Shown: one piece after another, positions 22,954-32,278 of the stretch | How positions within the stretch are numbered: position 1 is the first letter of the stretch | Layout: each line of letters starts with the position of its first letter | Assembly: GCF_002117125.1 (NCBI RefSeq) | Contig: NZ_CP019344.1 | Span: 1,764,501 to 1,828,500, forward strand | Direction of reading: 5' to 3' | From: Nonlabens spongiae | GTDB taxonomy: Bacteria > Bacteroidota > Bacteroidia > Flavobacteriales > Flavobacteriaceae | Length of the DNA: 64,000 nt | Notes under the pieces: model-generated | Seen by the model: only the letters and a program-made list of their open reading frames with translations | The model's database searches: none | What the model was told of the DNA's origin: nothing | Position numbers and translations under genes: made by a program

Positions 22954-22984
22954 CAAAGGTATAAATAAAAAATACTTATTCAAA
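22954..22984 (-). promoter_or_regulatory. Promoter of the str-S10-spc-alpha operon
   Basis: Minus strand reads TTTG (22981-22984), 19 bases, then TACCTTTG (22954-22961), an exact match to the Bacteroidota housekeeping-sigma consensus TTTG-N19-TAnnTTTG. Transcription should start near 22947, giving a leader of about 40 bases before rpsL. It is the best promoter in the window. Confidence 0.85.
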
Positions 22985-23052
22985 CCTCACTCTCAAATAT
23001 TTACAATTTATTTTTTATTTCGCGTTTAACCTCTATAAGTCGATCATTCTAC

Positions 23053-24705
23053 GTGCACAAGTTTTTACTTTTCCTAACATCCATAATGCTTATTACCCCA
23101 ACACTCCTGTCCGGACAAAATCGTGGAGTCAAGGTAATGAAGGTTTCTACCTTTGGCAAAAACCACGTTTCAGAAAACATTATTGAAAAATGTCATGAAG
23201 CTAAGGCAAAAAGAAAACTAGACAGCATTCTCACGTCAATACAAGCTAGCGGATTCCTTACGGCTCGACTGAATAAACCCTATAGATATAAGGACACGTT
23301 ACGAGCAAGAATTGACCTTGGTTCAAAAATCAACGTTGTAGATCTCCAAGAGGTGTTTTTCTTTTCAAATCATTCTTCAGAAAGTACGCTTTCGCGAAAG
23401 CGAGACTACCACCTACCCTTCTCAGAATACTTACTCAGAATACAAACCATTGAAGACAGTTTGCAGATGACAGGTGTGTCCTTTTCCAAAATTGAATCAA
23501 AAAACATCCAAATCAACGGCGATACGCTAAAAACAAAGCTTCATATCAATACGAGTACTAAAAGATATATTGACGATATCGTAATAAAAGGTCTAAAGAA
23601 AACGCCCAAAAACCTAAAGCGGTTCATACAAAGTAGAAAGCTTATATATAATAAGGACAACATTAAGCTGGTAGAACAAGAAATAAATAGTTCAAGGATA
23701 GCAAAAATCGCCAGGCCCAGCGAAACTCTTTTCAAAAAAGACAGCACTAAACTTTATGTGTATGTAGAAAAAAGTAACGGTAACAGCCTGGAAGGTATGT
23801 TAGGACTCAACAATCCCGATGGTGAAAAAACCCAAATTAACGGCTTTGCCAATCTTGAGCTTATCAATATTCTCAATACAGCAGAAACACTAAAACTAGA
23901 CTACAGAAATGATGGTAACGATATTTCAACCCTTAATGCGTTTGCATCTTTCCCGTTTTTACTATTCAATAAAATAGGTGCCGACGCCGGAATCACAATC
24001 ACTAGAAGAGACAGCACCTATCAAAACGAGTCGTTAAAAGCTGGCCTATTTTATCAACCGAGACTCGCCTATACCTATGGATTGAATTATGAATCCCTCA
24101 ACAGCAATGATTTAAGCTCTAATGACCAATTTGGGACATTTCAAAAAAACGGACTCAATGCTAAGTTGATCCACTCTCGCAATACCGGAGTTAGTTTTGA
24201 CAAAATACCCGATATCTATTACAACTTGAATCTAGGCTATTATGACAGAATGGTAAATGTTAAAAAAACAAATCAGTGGCAACTTGACGCAACCTTTCAA
24301 AAAATATGGCATCTAAATAATAAGAATGAGTTCCTGACGCGGATTAGAGCCTTCCATCTTGAAACGGAAGATTTACTCTTCTCAGAATTAAAACAACTAG
24401 GAGGCATACAAAGCATGAGGGGTTTTACTGAAAATAGTATTGATTCCGGTTCTTTTGGAACACTGATGACGGAGTACAGACGTTCTTTTAGCACCAATTT
24501 TTATGCTTACACGGTAGCTGATTTTGGCAGATTCGAAGATTTTAGCGCCTCAGAGATGCGAAATATTTATGGTTTAGGATTAGGAGCAGCAATTTTAACA
24601 CGTTCTGGCCTGCTAAGTTTGAGCGTTGTAAATGGGAGTTTTGACGAAGCTAACCTAGAGCTATCCAGCGTTATAACTCATTTAAACTTAAGGATTAATT
24701 TTTAA
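23053..24705 (+). CDS. Omp85/BamA-family outer-membrane protein
   Basis: 550-residue protein starting with GTG: signal peptide about 1-21 (hydrophobic LLFLTSIMLITPTLLSGQ), POTRA-like region to about 240, then a beta-barrel domain. SMRGFTE near residue 455 corresponds to the LRGF motif in the barrel lumen loop, and it ends in an aromatic residue (NLRINF) as barrel proteins do. This supports a role in assembling or secreting surface proteins, or a TamA-like role, but no partner gene is adjacent. It is divergent from the ribosomal operon. A palindrome copy encodes LSRKR at about residues 112-117. The GTG start is chosen because it gives a proper signal peptide. Confidence 0.75.
   Translation: MHKFLLFLTSIMLITPTLLSGQNRGVKVMKVSTFGKNHVSENIIEKCHEAKAKRKLDSILTSIQASGFLTARLNKPYRYKDTLRARIDLGSKINVVDLQEVFFFSNHSSESTLSRKRDYHLPFSEYLLRIQTIEDSLQMTGVSFSKIESKNIQINGDTLKTKLHINTSTKRYIDDIVIKGLKKTPKNLKRFIQSRKLIYNKDNIKLVEQEINSSRIAKIARPSETLFKKDSTKLYVYVEKSNGNSLEGMLGLNNPDGEKTQINGFANLELINILNTAETLKLDYRNDGNDISTLNAFASFPFLLFNKIGADAGITITRRDSTYQNESLKAGLFYQPRLAYTYGLNYESLNSNDLSSNDQFGTFQKNGLNAKLIHSRNTGVSFDKIPDIYYNLNLGYYDRMVNVKKTNQWQLDATFQKIWHLNNKNEFLTRIRAFHLETEDLLFSELKQLGGIQSMRGFTENSIDSGSFGTLMTEYRRSFSTNFYAYTVADFGRFEDFSASEMRNIYGLGLGAAILTRSGLLSLSVVNGSFDEANLELSSVITHLNLRINF
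23387..23402. repeat. 16-bp palindrome, copy 4 (in the Omp85-like gene)
   Basis: Perfect copy read in the frame that gives LSRKR, located in the periplasmic N-terminal region and not in the barrel. Confidence 0.97.
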
Positions 24706-24764
24706 AAATGTTACCTGAATGTTAAGGGAGGGTTAGTTAAATGCGTAATTAACCAAAAAAAATG

Positions 24765-24795
24765 TTGCTTTATTAACTTCTTTTTTTGATTTTTG
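24765..24795 (+). promoter_or_regulatory. Candidate promoter of the susC operon
   Basis: TTG (24765-24767), 20 bases, GATTTTTG (24788-24795): one base off TAnnTTTG with a usable -33 spacing, in a T-rich stretch about 28 bases before the susC ATG. Tentative. Confidence 0.4.
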
Positions 24796-24823
24796 GCACT
24801 GGCTAATTCAAATAAATCTAAAC

Positions 24824-27800
24824 ATGAAAACAAAATTAAATGGAATTTTGACGCTATTGCTAGCGTTAGTTGCGCAGGTAGCTTTTGCGCAACAGACCGT
24901 TACCGGTACGGTGACAGGGCCAGATGGAGGACCCATTCTGGGGGCAACCGTTTTGGTCAAAAACAGTTCTGTATTTGCATCAACTGACTTTGATGGTAAA
25001 TACACAATTCAAGCGAGTCCAGAGGACATCTTGGTTTTCTCCTACACTGGGTACGACACCCAAGAAATTATAGTAGGTGATCAAACTACAATTGACGTTT
25101 CTATGAAAACGTCTTTAGATGAGGTTGTTGTACAGGCCTATCGATCTACGACTACTAAAAGAAGTATTGTAGCGTCTTCTGTAGTAACCGCAAAGCAACT
25201 TGAAGACCGTCCTAACGCAAGTGCAATACAGCGTCTTCAAGGTCAGGTTGCAGGACTATCCGTTCAAACTTCAACAGGACAACCTGGTGCTAATTCCCTG
25301 ATACAGATACGCGGTGTAAGCTCTATCAACGGTAATACTGAACCTCTTATCGTAATTGATGGGATACCAGTAGACGAAGATGTTTTCAGAACTATCAACC
25401 CTCTAGATATTGAAAGCACCACTGTTCTTAAGGATGCTGCAGGTACTGCAATTTATGGTAACCGTGGTGCCAATGGTGTGATTGTTATTACAACTAAGCG
25501 TGCCGATTTCGACCAAGACCTTACCGTGAGATACACTTCACAAACCGGTTTCACAGAACTTCTAGGGGCTGATTATAATTTATTTAGTGCTCAGGACTAC
25601 CTTAGATTTGAAAGAGAAAATGGAGTTGGAGCAGGTGCTAATGGTTTTGACAATAGTGGTACTCCATTGACCGATGCTGAAATTGCAGCGTTTAGTGTTA
25701 GCGAATCTTGGGAGGATGCATTTTATCGTACAGGCCGTAATACACTGCACAACTTGAACTTGAGCTCAGGTGGTAAAAACCTCTCTCAAGTTACAACGAT
25801 AGGTTATGTTGAGCAAGAGGGTGCTTTATTAGCGTCGGACCTTCAGAGATTTACCCTGAGAAATAATCTTAATATCAAATCTGAAGATGAGAGATTTACT
25901 TCTCAAACTTCTATGCAATTAGGTTTTTCAAAAAACAATTCTCAAACAGAGCCAGATAACGATAGAAATAACTTCATTTACTTCAACTCTATCTTTGGAG
26001 CCAACAGAGGTTTACCTTATTTCGATCCAAACAATAGCCAAAATTTAGAGCGTTGGGTTGATGGATTGCAAGCATTTTACTCTCCTTATGTGACACTGGA
26101 TAACACAAGATTGAACACAAACAAAGAAGACGAGATAAAAATGGTGATAGGAGCAAATAATGCTTATAAGATCACTGATCACATTACTGCTCGTTATAAT
26201 ATTGGTATGGATTACACTCAGGAAAATTATCTACGAGTAGCAGATCCTAATTCAGCTCTTGCAAGAGTACATGCTAGCTTTATCGGCCCTGATGCTGTAG
26301 AAGGTTTTCAAACTGAATCATTCTTTAGAGACTTCAGATTCAACAATACCTTGAGCGTTGGATACGAAAACACATTTGGAGCAGATGAAAATGGCGAAGG
26401 TGGTCACACTTTCTTAGCAAACCTTTACACGGAATATGTAAAAGGTCACTTTAAATCTTTCAATTATTCTCAAACAGGTCTTAATCCAAGGACTTTTTCA
26501 CCAGGAAATGGTGCTGGTTTCGTAGCAGATGTAGAGGATAACGATGAATTTGTTCCAACAGTAGGAGCTTCTAAAGCATCTACAGGTTTGTTCTCTTATT
26601 TTGGAGAGATCGATTATGACTACGATAACAAGTTTGGAGTATTCGCAGCACTACGACGAGATGCATCTTCTAGATTTACAGGAGATAATACTTGGGGTAC
26701 TTTCTGGTCTGTGGCTGGAAGATGGAATGTTTCTGAAATGGACTTTATGCAGGATGTTTCATGGGTTAATAACCTTAAAGTAAGAGCCTCTTATGGTACA
26801 ACTGGAAATGAAAGAATTGCTGGAACTTATTACGGTGCCCTCAATAATTTTAGAACCTTATTTAATACTGGAATTGGTTATGGGGATAATCAAACCTTTT
26901 TCCGTTCTCAATTAGGTAATGAATCTCTACGTTGGGAAACTATTAAAACTGCAAACCTAGGTATCGAATTTGGTTTGTTCGAAAATAGACTTCGTTCCAC
27001 TATCGAAGTATATGATAGAAAAACTGAAGATCTTTTCTTCAACATCTTTGTATCTACACTAGTAACTCCTTCTGGTTCTATACAGGCTAATGTTGGAGAC
27101 TTGTCGAATAAGGGTGCAGAACTAGCTCTGAACTACGACTTATTCAGAAGCGACCAAGCGGACGGATTTAACTTTACAGTTAATGCTAACATTAACTATA
27201 ATGAATTTGAGGTTACTAAAATTGATGCAGAAGGTGGATTGATCGACAATGGATCTACTGTTATTCAAGAAGGAGCACAATTGAATGAGTACTTCGTAGT
27301 TCCTTATCTTGGAGTGAACCCTGCTAATGGTAACCTCTTGTTTGAAGACATTAATGGAAATCCAACGGAAAACCCAACTCTTGAAGACAGAAGGTTGACC
27401 GGTACTGATTCTCAACCTGATTTCCAAGGAGGTTTTGGATTTAATACAAGCTATAAAGGTTTCTTTCTTGAATCTCAATTTGTTTTTATGACAGGACTAG
27501 AAAGATTTGACAGCAACTTAGCATCGTACTACGACATAAATGATTTGGGACAGTACCAATTATCTTCAGATCTTGAAAGATCCTGGACACCAGATAATCG
27601 TATTACAGATATGCCAGCGGTAAATGCTACAAACCTATCACCTGGTGTAACAAGTGATCGTTTCCTTATCAACTCTAACTTTGTCAGATGGAGATTCTTA
27701 CAACTAGGATATAATTTTGACAGAGAAATGTTAGAAAAAACTTTCCTACAGAATGTAAGAATTTATGCGAATGGTGAAAACTTAGCTACGTTTAGTAACT

Positions 27801-27895
27801 GGTTAGGATTTGATCCAGAAAGTACTAGACAATCTGAGTTGAACCGTTATCCGACTCCACGTACAGTTTCTGTCGGTATAGACTTAACTTTTTAA
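24824..27895 (+). CDS. susC: SusC/RagA-type TonB-linked outer-membrane transporter
   Basis: 1023-residue receptor that imports a polymer or peptide fragment with its SusD lid, powered by TonB. Signal peptide about 1-22 (ends VAFAQ); carboxypeptidase-regulatory-like domain at about 24-100 (VTGTVTGPDGGPILGATVLV); TonB box/plug around 103-230 (SLDEVVVQAY, IQIRGVSSINGNTEPLIVID, GNRGANGVIVITTKR); beta-barrel to the end VSVGIDLTF. It is followed seven bases later by susD and then a surface lipoprotein; no glycoside hydrolase, sulfatase or peptidase lies in the cluster, so the substrate cannot be guessed. susC is used as a family name, not as proof of starch use. Confidence 0.93.
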   Translation: MKTKLNGILTLLLALVAQVAFAQQTVTGTVTGPDGGPILGATVLVKNSSVFASTDFDGKYTIQASPEDILVFSYTGYDTQEIIVGDQTTIDVSMKTSLDEVVVQAYRSTTTKRSIVASSVVTAKQLEDRPNASAIQRLQGQVAGLSVQTSTGQPGANSLIQIRGVSSINGNTEPLIVIDGIPVDEDVFRTINPLDIESTTVLKDAAGTAIYGNRGANGVIVITTKRADFDQDLTVRYTSQTGFTELLGADYNLFSAQDYLRFERENGVGAGANGFDNSGTPLTDAEIAAFSVSESWEDAFYRTGRNTLHNLNLSSGGKNLSQVTTIGYVEQEGALLASDLQRFTLRNNLNIKSEDERFTSQTSMQLGFSKNNSQTEPDNDRNNFIYFNSIFGANRGLPYFDPNNSQNLERWVDGLQAFYSPYVTLDNTRLNTNKEDEIKMVIGANNAYKITDHITARYNIGMDYTQENYLRVADPNSALARVHASFIGPDAVEGFQTESFFRDFRFNNTLSVGYENTFGADENGEGGHTFLANLYTEYVKGHFKSFNYSQTGLNPRTFSPGNGAGFVADVEDNDEFVPTVGASKASTGLFSYFGEIDYDYDNKFGVFAALRRDASSRFTGDNTWGTFWSVAGRWNVSEMDFMQDVSWVNNLKVRASYGTTGNERIAGTYYGALNNFRTLFNTGIGYGDNQTFFRSQLGNESLRWETIKTANLGIEFGLFENRLRSTIEVYDRKTEDLFFNIFVSTLVTPSGSIQANVGDLSNKGAELALNYDLFRSDQADGFNFTVNANINYNEFEVTKIDAEGGLIDNGSTVIQEGAQLNEYFVVPYLGVNPANGNLLFEDINGNPTENPTLEDRRLTGTDSQPDFQGGFGFNTSYKGFFLESQFVFMTGLERFDSNLASYYDINDLGQYQLSSDLERSWTPDNRITDMPAVNATNLSPGVTSDRFLINSNFVRWRFLQLGYNFDREMLEKTFLQNVRIYANGENLATFSNWLGFDPESTRQSELNRYPTPRTVSVGIDLTF

Positions 27896-27902
27896 AAAAA
27901 AA

Positions 27903-29411
27903 ATGATGAAAAAAATAGTTTTAACTTTTGCAGCGGTAGCTATGCTATTTAGTTGCCAGGATGCAACCGAGATTAACCAGCCCAGTGAGTTCAGTTTTGA
28001 TGTTGCTTATCAAAACGTAGATGACGTAAAGACTGGTGTTTATGCGGTTTATTCGCAAACCAACACTACGGCAGGTATACAATTCACGTCTCAATTTACT
28101 GATGAGTGTGGACTCGGTGAAGCTTCTGGTAACGGTAGCGACACCCACAGGCTGCAACTAAATGTCAATAATACATTTGCAAATGCACTGTTTTCCGGTT
28201 ATGGGGGTGCTGTTAGAAATGCCAATATCTTTTTCACAGGTGCCGCGGGTGTGACGCCAGAAGGGGCTGATGAAGAAGCCTTGTATAATGAAGCTCTAGG
28301 AGAGGTTCACGCTTTAAGAGCTTATGCTTACACCCAATGGATGGCATACTTTGCACAAGACTTGAGCGATCGTAATAGTTTAGCCGTACCAGTATTTGAT
28401 TTCATTCCTGCAGTAGATTATGCTCCAGAAAGAAATACGGTTCAAGAAGTCTATGACCAGATTCTTTCTGATCTGGAAGAGGCAGAACGTTTACTTACAC
28501 TTTCAGGAACACCTTACTCAGTAGATTTTGTATCACTCGACTTTGTAAGAGCATGTAGAGCGAGAGCAGCTGCTTATGTAGGTGACTACGCAACGGCTAG
28601 TTCAAATGCTCAGGCAGTTTTGAATAATTTCTCTTTACCTTCTACTGCTAGCGAAAGTGATTATAGACAGGTTTGGGAAGACGTCGCTGGCGCTGGTACA
28701 GCTAATGAAGTTGTTTTTAAATTCAATAACACTTTAGCGGTGGGTAGTAGCATTGGTCAAATTTGGAACACGAACTCTAGTTCAGTTGCTGGATCTCCAT
28801 TATACGAGGTTAGTAGAAGGTTATTTAACATACTAGAGAGTAACGAAGCAAATTTTGGAGATATCAGAAGAGATGTTTATGTAGATCCTTCCTCTTTAAT
28901 TTCACCCGATTATGATAACGATCCTAATCCAAGATTCAATGATATCATTGTAGTGGACAAATACCCAGGAGACCCTAGTATTCCAGGTCTAGTAGGTGGT
29001 TATACAAATGATCAAAAAGTGTTCAGAACAGCTGAAATGCACCTTATTCTTGCAGAGGCTGCCGCTGATGCTAACAATCTTTCTGAAGTTGGAAACCAGT
29101 TGAAAGAGATACGCGACGCGAGATATACTTCTCAAGAACCTGCACCAAGCTTTGGTACCTCAGCAGAGGCCTTAAGAGAGATTCTTAATGAAAGATATAT
29201 CGAGCTTGCTTTTGAAGGACATCGATACATTGATCTCAAGAGATTAGGTCGTGAAGCTAATCAAGGTTTGGATAGAAATGAAACAGACTGTTCTTTGTAT
29301 CCGTCAGCTGAGTGCGATTTACCACCATCTGATTTCAGATTAAGAGCTTTACCGATTCCAGCAGCAGAAAGACGAGCTAATAGTAATATTACTCAAAATG
29401 ATGACTATTAA
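27903..29411 (+). CDS. susD: SusD/RagB-family nutrient-binding lipoprotein
   Basis: 502-residue surface lipoprotein that caps the adjacent SusC-type transporter. The lipobox is LFSC around residues 16-19 (MMKKIVLTFAAVAMLFSC). N-terminal TPR-like helices contain ALGEVHALRAYAYTQWMAYF; the C-terminal SusD region has ILNERYIELAFEGHRYIDLK and ends PIPAAERRANSNITQNDDY, all typical. Two consecutive ATG codons are possible starts. The upstream spacer is an A-run without a Shine-Dalgarno sequence, as usual in this phylum. Confidence 0.93.
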   Translation: MMKKIVLTFAAVAMLFSCQDATEINQPSEFSFDVAYQNVDDVKTGVYAVYSQTNTTAGIQFTSQFTDECGLGEASGNGSDTHRLQLNVNNTFANALFSGYGGAVRNANIFFTGAAGVTPEGADEEALYNEALGEVHALRAYAYTQWMAYFAQDLSDRNSLAVPVFDFIPAVDYAPERNTVQEVYDQILSDLEEAERLLTLSGTPYSVDFVSLDFVRACRARAAAYVGDYATASSNAQAVLNNFSLPSTASESDYRQVWEDVAGAGTANEVVFKFNNTLAVGSSIGQIWNTNSSSVAGSPLYEVSRRLFNILESNEANFGDIRRDVYVDPSSLISPDYDNDPNPRFNDIIVVDKYPGDPSIPGLVGGYTNDQKVFRTAEMHLILAEAAADANNLSEVGNQLKEIRDARYTSQEPAPSFGTSAEALREILNERYIELAFEGHRYIDLKRLGREANQGLDRNETDCSLYPSAECDLPPSDFRLRALPIPAAERRANSNITQNDDY

Positions 29412-29427
29412 TATAAAATAGGAAAAG

Positions 29428-30237
29428 ATGAAAAAAATAGTTTATTTATTAGCGGCGGTGGCACTTTTAAGTGCTTGTGACCCACATGAAAATCCTATTT
29501 ACGATAATGTAAATGGAGGAACCTACTTGAGCTTTAATCGTAGAGCTATAGACGTACCTGTAGATATTGATACGGATAACTTTTCTAGATCACAGGATGT
29601 AGTTATTTCTGTATCAACTATTAGTGATACAGATAGAACTTTTACAGTGTCTGCGAGTGACGAGTCTACGGTAGATGCATCTAACTATCAGTTGCCCCAA
29701 ACTGTAACTGTTCCAGCAAATAGTTATAATGGAACTTTTACTGTAAATTTTCAAGATTCCGATCTTGAAACGGTGGCAGAAACCCTGATCCTTGAGCTGG
29801 ATGGTGCAGATGCATCATTTGAAACTCCCGTTGTACTCAACGTTTTTCAAGTATGTCCTATTCCAGCGACTTACATGACTGGAGCTTATGAGATTTCGGA
29901 TAATCAGATTGTATTTAGTAATACTAATTTTGTTACTAGAATCGTAGATATCCAGGCTGGTGCCTCGGCAACTACTCGTCAATTTACGACTAATTGGGGT
30001 AGTGCTACAGCACCTATGTTTACCGTAACCTTGAACTTGGTTTGTAACGAGTTGATCTACGCAAGTACAAACTCAACAGGCTTTACCGGAGGTGGTGAGC
30101 CAATCGTGATCATGCCTGCAAGTGAGAACGACTCTACTTATGACGTATCTGACGATAGCTTCTTTATCGTAGAATATGATAACCTAGCGGGTTCATTTGG
30201 AACATTTGAAGGATCATTTTTCTTGATCAAGCAATAA
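29428..30237 (+). CDS. Surface lipoprotein of the sus operon (SusE/F-like position, Calx-beta-like domain)
   Basis: 269-residue lipoprotein: signal peptide with lipobox LSAC at about 14-17, then a region with repeated beta-strand pattern (TFTVSASDESTVDASNYQLP, TVPANSYNGTFTVNFQDSDL) reminiscent of Calx-beta or DUF4843-like modules found with SusCD. The C-terminal half is unrecognised. It starts 17 bases after susD and ends before a strong terminator, so it is the third member of the operon and probably helps to bind the ligand at the surface (inference). Confidence 0.75.
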   Translation: MKKIVYLLAAVALLSACDPHENPIYDNVNGGTYLSFNRRAIDVPVDIDTDNFSRSQDVVISVSTISDTDRTFTVSASDESTVDASNYQLPQTVTVPANSYNGTFTVNFQDSDLETVAETLILELDGADASFETPVVLNVFQVCPIPATYMTGAYEISDNQIVFSNTNFVTRIVDIQAGASATTRQFTTNWGSATAPMFTVTLNLVCNELIYASTNSTGFTGGGEPIVIMPASENDSTYDVSDDSFFIVEYDNLAGSFGTFEGSFFLIKQ

Positions 30238-30258
30238 TTTAATTCACTTTATAACTGA

Positions 30259-30286
30259 CCCCAAACCTCACGGTTTGGGGTTTTTT
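30259..30286 (+). terminator. Terminator of the susCD operon
   Basis: Perfect nine-base stem CCCCAAACC / GGTTTGGGG with a four-base loop (30259-30280), followed by six T. Confidence 0.93.
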
Positions 30287-30303
30287 ATTTATCATTGCTG
30301 ACT

Positions 30304-31041
30304 ATGAAAGCACCTCAAAATATTTTCGGAATACGAGCGATCATTGAAGCTATAGAAGCTGATAAAGAAATAGCCAAGGTCTATCTACTTAAAACTGGAG
30401 ACGGAGTCTTGTTTCAAGAACTTAAGAAACTCTGTACGGCTAGAAATATAGCAACCTCATTTGTTCCCGTAGAAAAATTGGATCACATGGCCAATGGTAA
30501 TCATCAAGGGGCAGTAGCTACCATTTCACCCGTGTCATTTCATGACTTAGAAGAATTATTGGAAAGTCTGGATCCAGACGATAAAAATGTAATCCTATTG
30601 CTGGATGGAGTGACTGACGTAAGAAATTTTGGAGCGATTTTGAGAACCGCAGAGTGTACAGGTGTTAAAGCGGTAGTTATCCCAGAAAACGGATCAGCGC
30701 CCGTAAATGCCGCCACTATAAAGACCAGCGCAGGAGCTGCTTTTAATATTACCATCTGTAAGGTAAACCACATCAAAGATGCCGTTTACGTGCTGCAATC
30801 CTATGGTATAGCTACCGCTGCAGCCGATGAAAAAGCAGAAAAACTAGTTTATGAAACCAATCTTAACAAATCTATTGCGATCATTATGGGGAGTGAGGAA
30901 CGCGGTGTCAATCCCTCTACCCTAAAAGTAGTGGATCATCATTTCAAGCTACCTATTAGAGGTTCTATAGCGTCCTTAAATGTATCTGTCGCTTGTGGTG
31001 CTATTTTATACGAAGTAGTACGTCAGCAAACTTATTCTTAG
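30304..31041 (+). CDS. rlmB: 23S rRNA 2'-O-methyltransferase of the RlmB/TrmH (SpoU) family
   Basis: 245 residues from the ATG at 30304; a TTG nine bases upstream is not preferred. N-terminal substrate-binding domain to about 90 (IFGIRAIIEAIEADKEIAKV, GNHQGAVATI), then the SPOUT knot with motif 1 LDGVTDVRNFGAILRTAEC, motif 2 IIMGSEERGVNP and motif 3 LPIRGSIASLNVSVACGAIL. These fit RlmB, which methylates 23S rRNA, though a tRNA-modifying homologue cannot be excluded. It is single, convergent with the small secreted-protein gene. Confidence 0.88.
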   Translation: MKAPQNIFGIRAIIEAIEADKEIAKVYLLKTGDGVLFQELKKLCTARNIATSFVPVEKLDHMANGNHQGAVATISPVSFHDLEELLESLDPDDKNVILLLDGVTDVRNFGAILRTAECTGVKAVVIPENGSAPVNAATIKTSAGAAFNITICKVNHIKDAVYVLQSYGIATAAADEKAEKLVYETNLNKSIAIIMGSEERGVNPSTLKVVDHHFKLPIRGSIASLNVSVACGAILYEVVRQQTYS

Positions 31042-31050
31042 ATCTTAATA

Positions 31051-31488
31051 CTAATATGGATTAAGTTGAACAATTGCTAAACCAGGTGTATTGTCACATT
31101 TATAACTGAGTTCTGCATTTAGCCCTGAACAAGACCCACCATTAAATGTAATTAATCTAACAGAAGAGGTAATAGGACCTCCTGCAACACAATTTTGAGT
31201 TGATGAGCCCGTGTTCGCGCAATCTGAATTATCTACAATAAAGAGATTATTATTATAAAATACCCTCGCTGCAATGAATTCAGTTCCCAAAGGAGCATTT
31301 AAAGTCACAGTACCACCACCAGGTACGATTTGAGGAATTTCAGAATCAAAATTACAGTTGCTAGAATTATGAACAATTCCTTTTAGTTCAACTTGACAAC
31401 TTGAGCCATTTGTGAATGTAAGTTGTGTATCCTGAGCCATTGAAAGCCCAAAACATATAATAGCTAATAGTAGAGTAAATCTTTTCAT
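31051..31488 (-). CDS. Small secreted protein of unknown function
   Basis: 145 residues from the ATG at 31488; longer readings run back into the rhomboid gene and are unlikely. Signal peptide MKRFTLLLAIICFGLSMAQ (cleavage after about 19). The mature part is beta-rich with six Cys residues (in SSCQVEL, SSNCNFD, SDCAN, QNCVAG, GSCSGL, YKCDN), enough for three disulfides. No domain recognised. It has its own -7 box and lies just after the rhomboid gene. Confidence 0.65.
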   Translation of the reverse strand: MKRFTLLLAIICFGLSMAQDTQLTFTNGSSCQVELKGIVHNSSNCNFDSEIPQIVPGGGTVTLNAPLGTEFIAARVFYNNNLFIVDNSDCANTGSSTQNCVAGGPITSSVRLITFNGGSCSGLNAELSYKCDNTPGLAIVQLNPY

Positions 31489-31515
31489 ATTTAATTTGTT
31501 TATATATAAATATAG

Positions 31516-31523
31516 CAAATTTA
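31516..31523 (-). promoter_or_regulatory. Candidate -7 box of the small secreted protein
   Basis: Minus strand TAAATTTG, 27 bases before the ATG at 31488. It lies just downstream of the rhomboid stop codon. Confidence 0.45.
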
Positions 31524-31529
31524 TTTTAT

Positions 31530-32228
31530 TCATTCCTCCTCTTTTATTTCTATAAAATTTCCAGACTCGTCGAAGTGCTTCATAAACGGGTCCTCTTCTT
31601 CTTTGTATTGTGGCTTCTGCCAAGAATAAATAAGGTCTGAATCGGCTTTTACATTGATCAAAGATGCTATAAGAAGTCCTGAAATGAATCCAGACAGATG
31701 TCCTTCCCAAGACATTCCGACTCTTATAGGCAAGACATACCACACCATACTGCCGTAGAAAAAGATCACCACCAGACTTAAGGCCACCAATTTAAAACGG
31801 CGCATAAACAAGCCTTTAAAGATCAAAAAGGAGGCAAGCATATAGATGATCCCACTGGCACCTATATGATAGGAGTTTCTACCTATCAACCACGTACAAA
31901 TTCCTGTCAGTATCAAACCATAGATGAATATGTGCAACGCATCTTTACGATAGAAAACGCGTAGTCCAGTGATCAAACACAAGGCAGGGATCGTATTGCT
32001 CCATAGATGATTTAAGTCTCCGTGTAGAAAGGGAGAAAACAACACACCTCTCAACCCTTCCCAAGTTCTTGGTAAAATACCAAAATCATTGAATCTGGAT
32101 TGGAAAACAAATTCTACAAAAAAGACCAGCCACATTAGACTTATGAATATTAATCCTGGCCTTACAGATTCAAAAATGCGTTGTTTAAATGATTTTTGCA
32201 CGCAACTATGAATCAAAAGAGAAGCCAA
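31530..32228 (-). CDS. Rhomboid-family intramembrane serine protease
   Basis: 232 residues with about six membrane segments. Catalytic landmarks: HLWSNTIP (conserved His and Asn of the oxyanion region), IGASGIIY with the nucleophile Ser in GxSG, and EGHLSGFISG with the catalytic His. After the last segment is a hydrophilic tail of about 45 residues rich in Glu. Rhomboids cleave within membrane helices; the substrate is unknown. It is divergent from rarA. Confidence 0.9.
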   Translation of the reverse strand: MASLLIHSCVQKSFKQRIFESVRPGLIFISLMWLVFFVEFVFQSRFNDFGILPRTWEGLRGVLFSPFLHGDLNHLWSNTIPALCLITGLRVFYRKDALHIFIYGLILTGICTWLIGRNSYHIGASGIIYMLASFLIFKGLFMRRFKLVALSLVVIFFYGSMVWYVLPIRVGMSWEGHLSGFISGLLIASLINVKADSDLIYSWQKPQYKEEEDPFMKHFDESGNFIEIKEEE

Positions 32229-32262
32229 CTGATTAAATCCTCGAGTTGTATGACAAAACTTC

Positions 32263-32270
32263 TACTTTTG
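32263..32270 (+). promoter_or_regulatory. Candidate -7 box of rarA
   Basis: TACTTTTG, ending eight bases before the ATG at 32279. Supports that ATG as the start and a very short leader. Confidence 0.4.
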
Positions 32271-32278
32271 TGCCAGCT

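Noticed and set aside
24824..30237. Full polysaccharide utilization locus
   Set aside because: Only susC, susD and a lipoprotein are present; no carbohydrate-active enzyme or regulator is adjacent.
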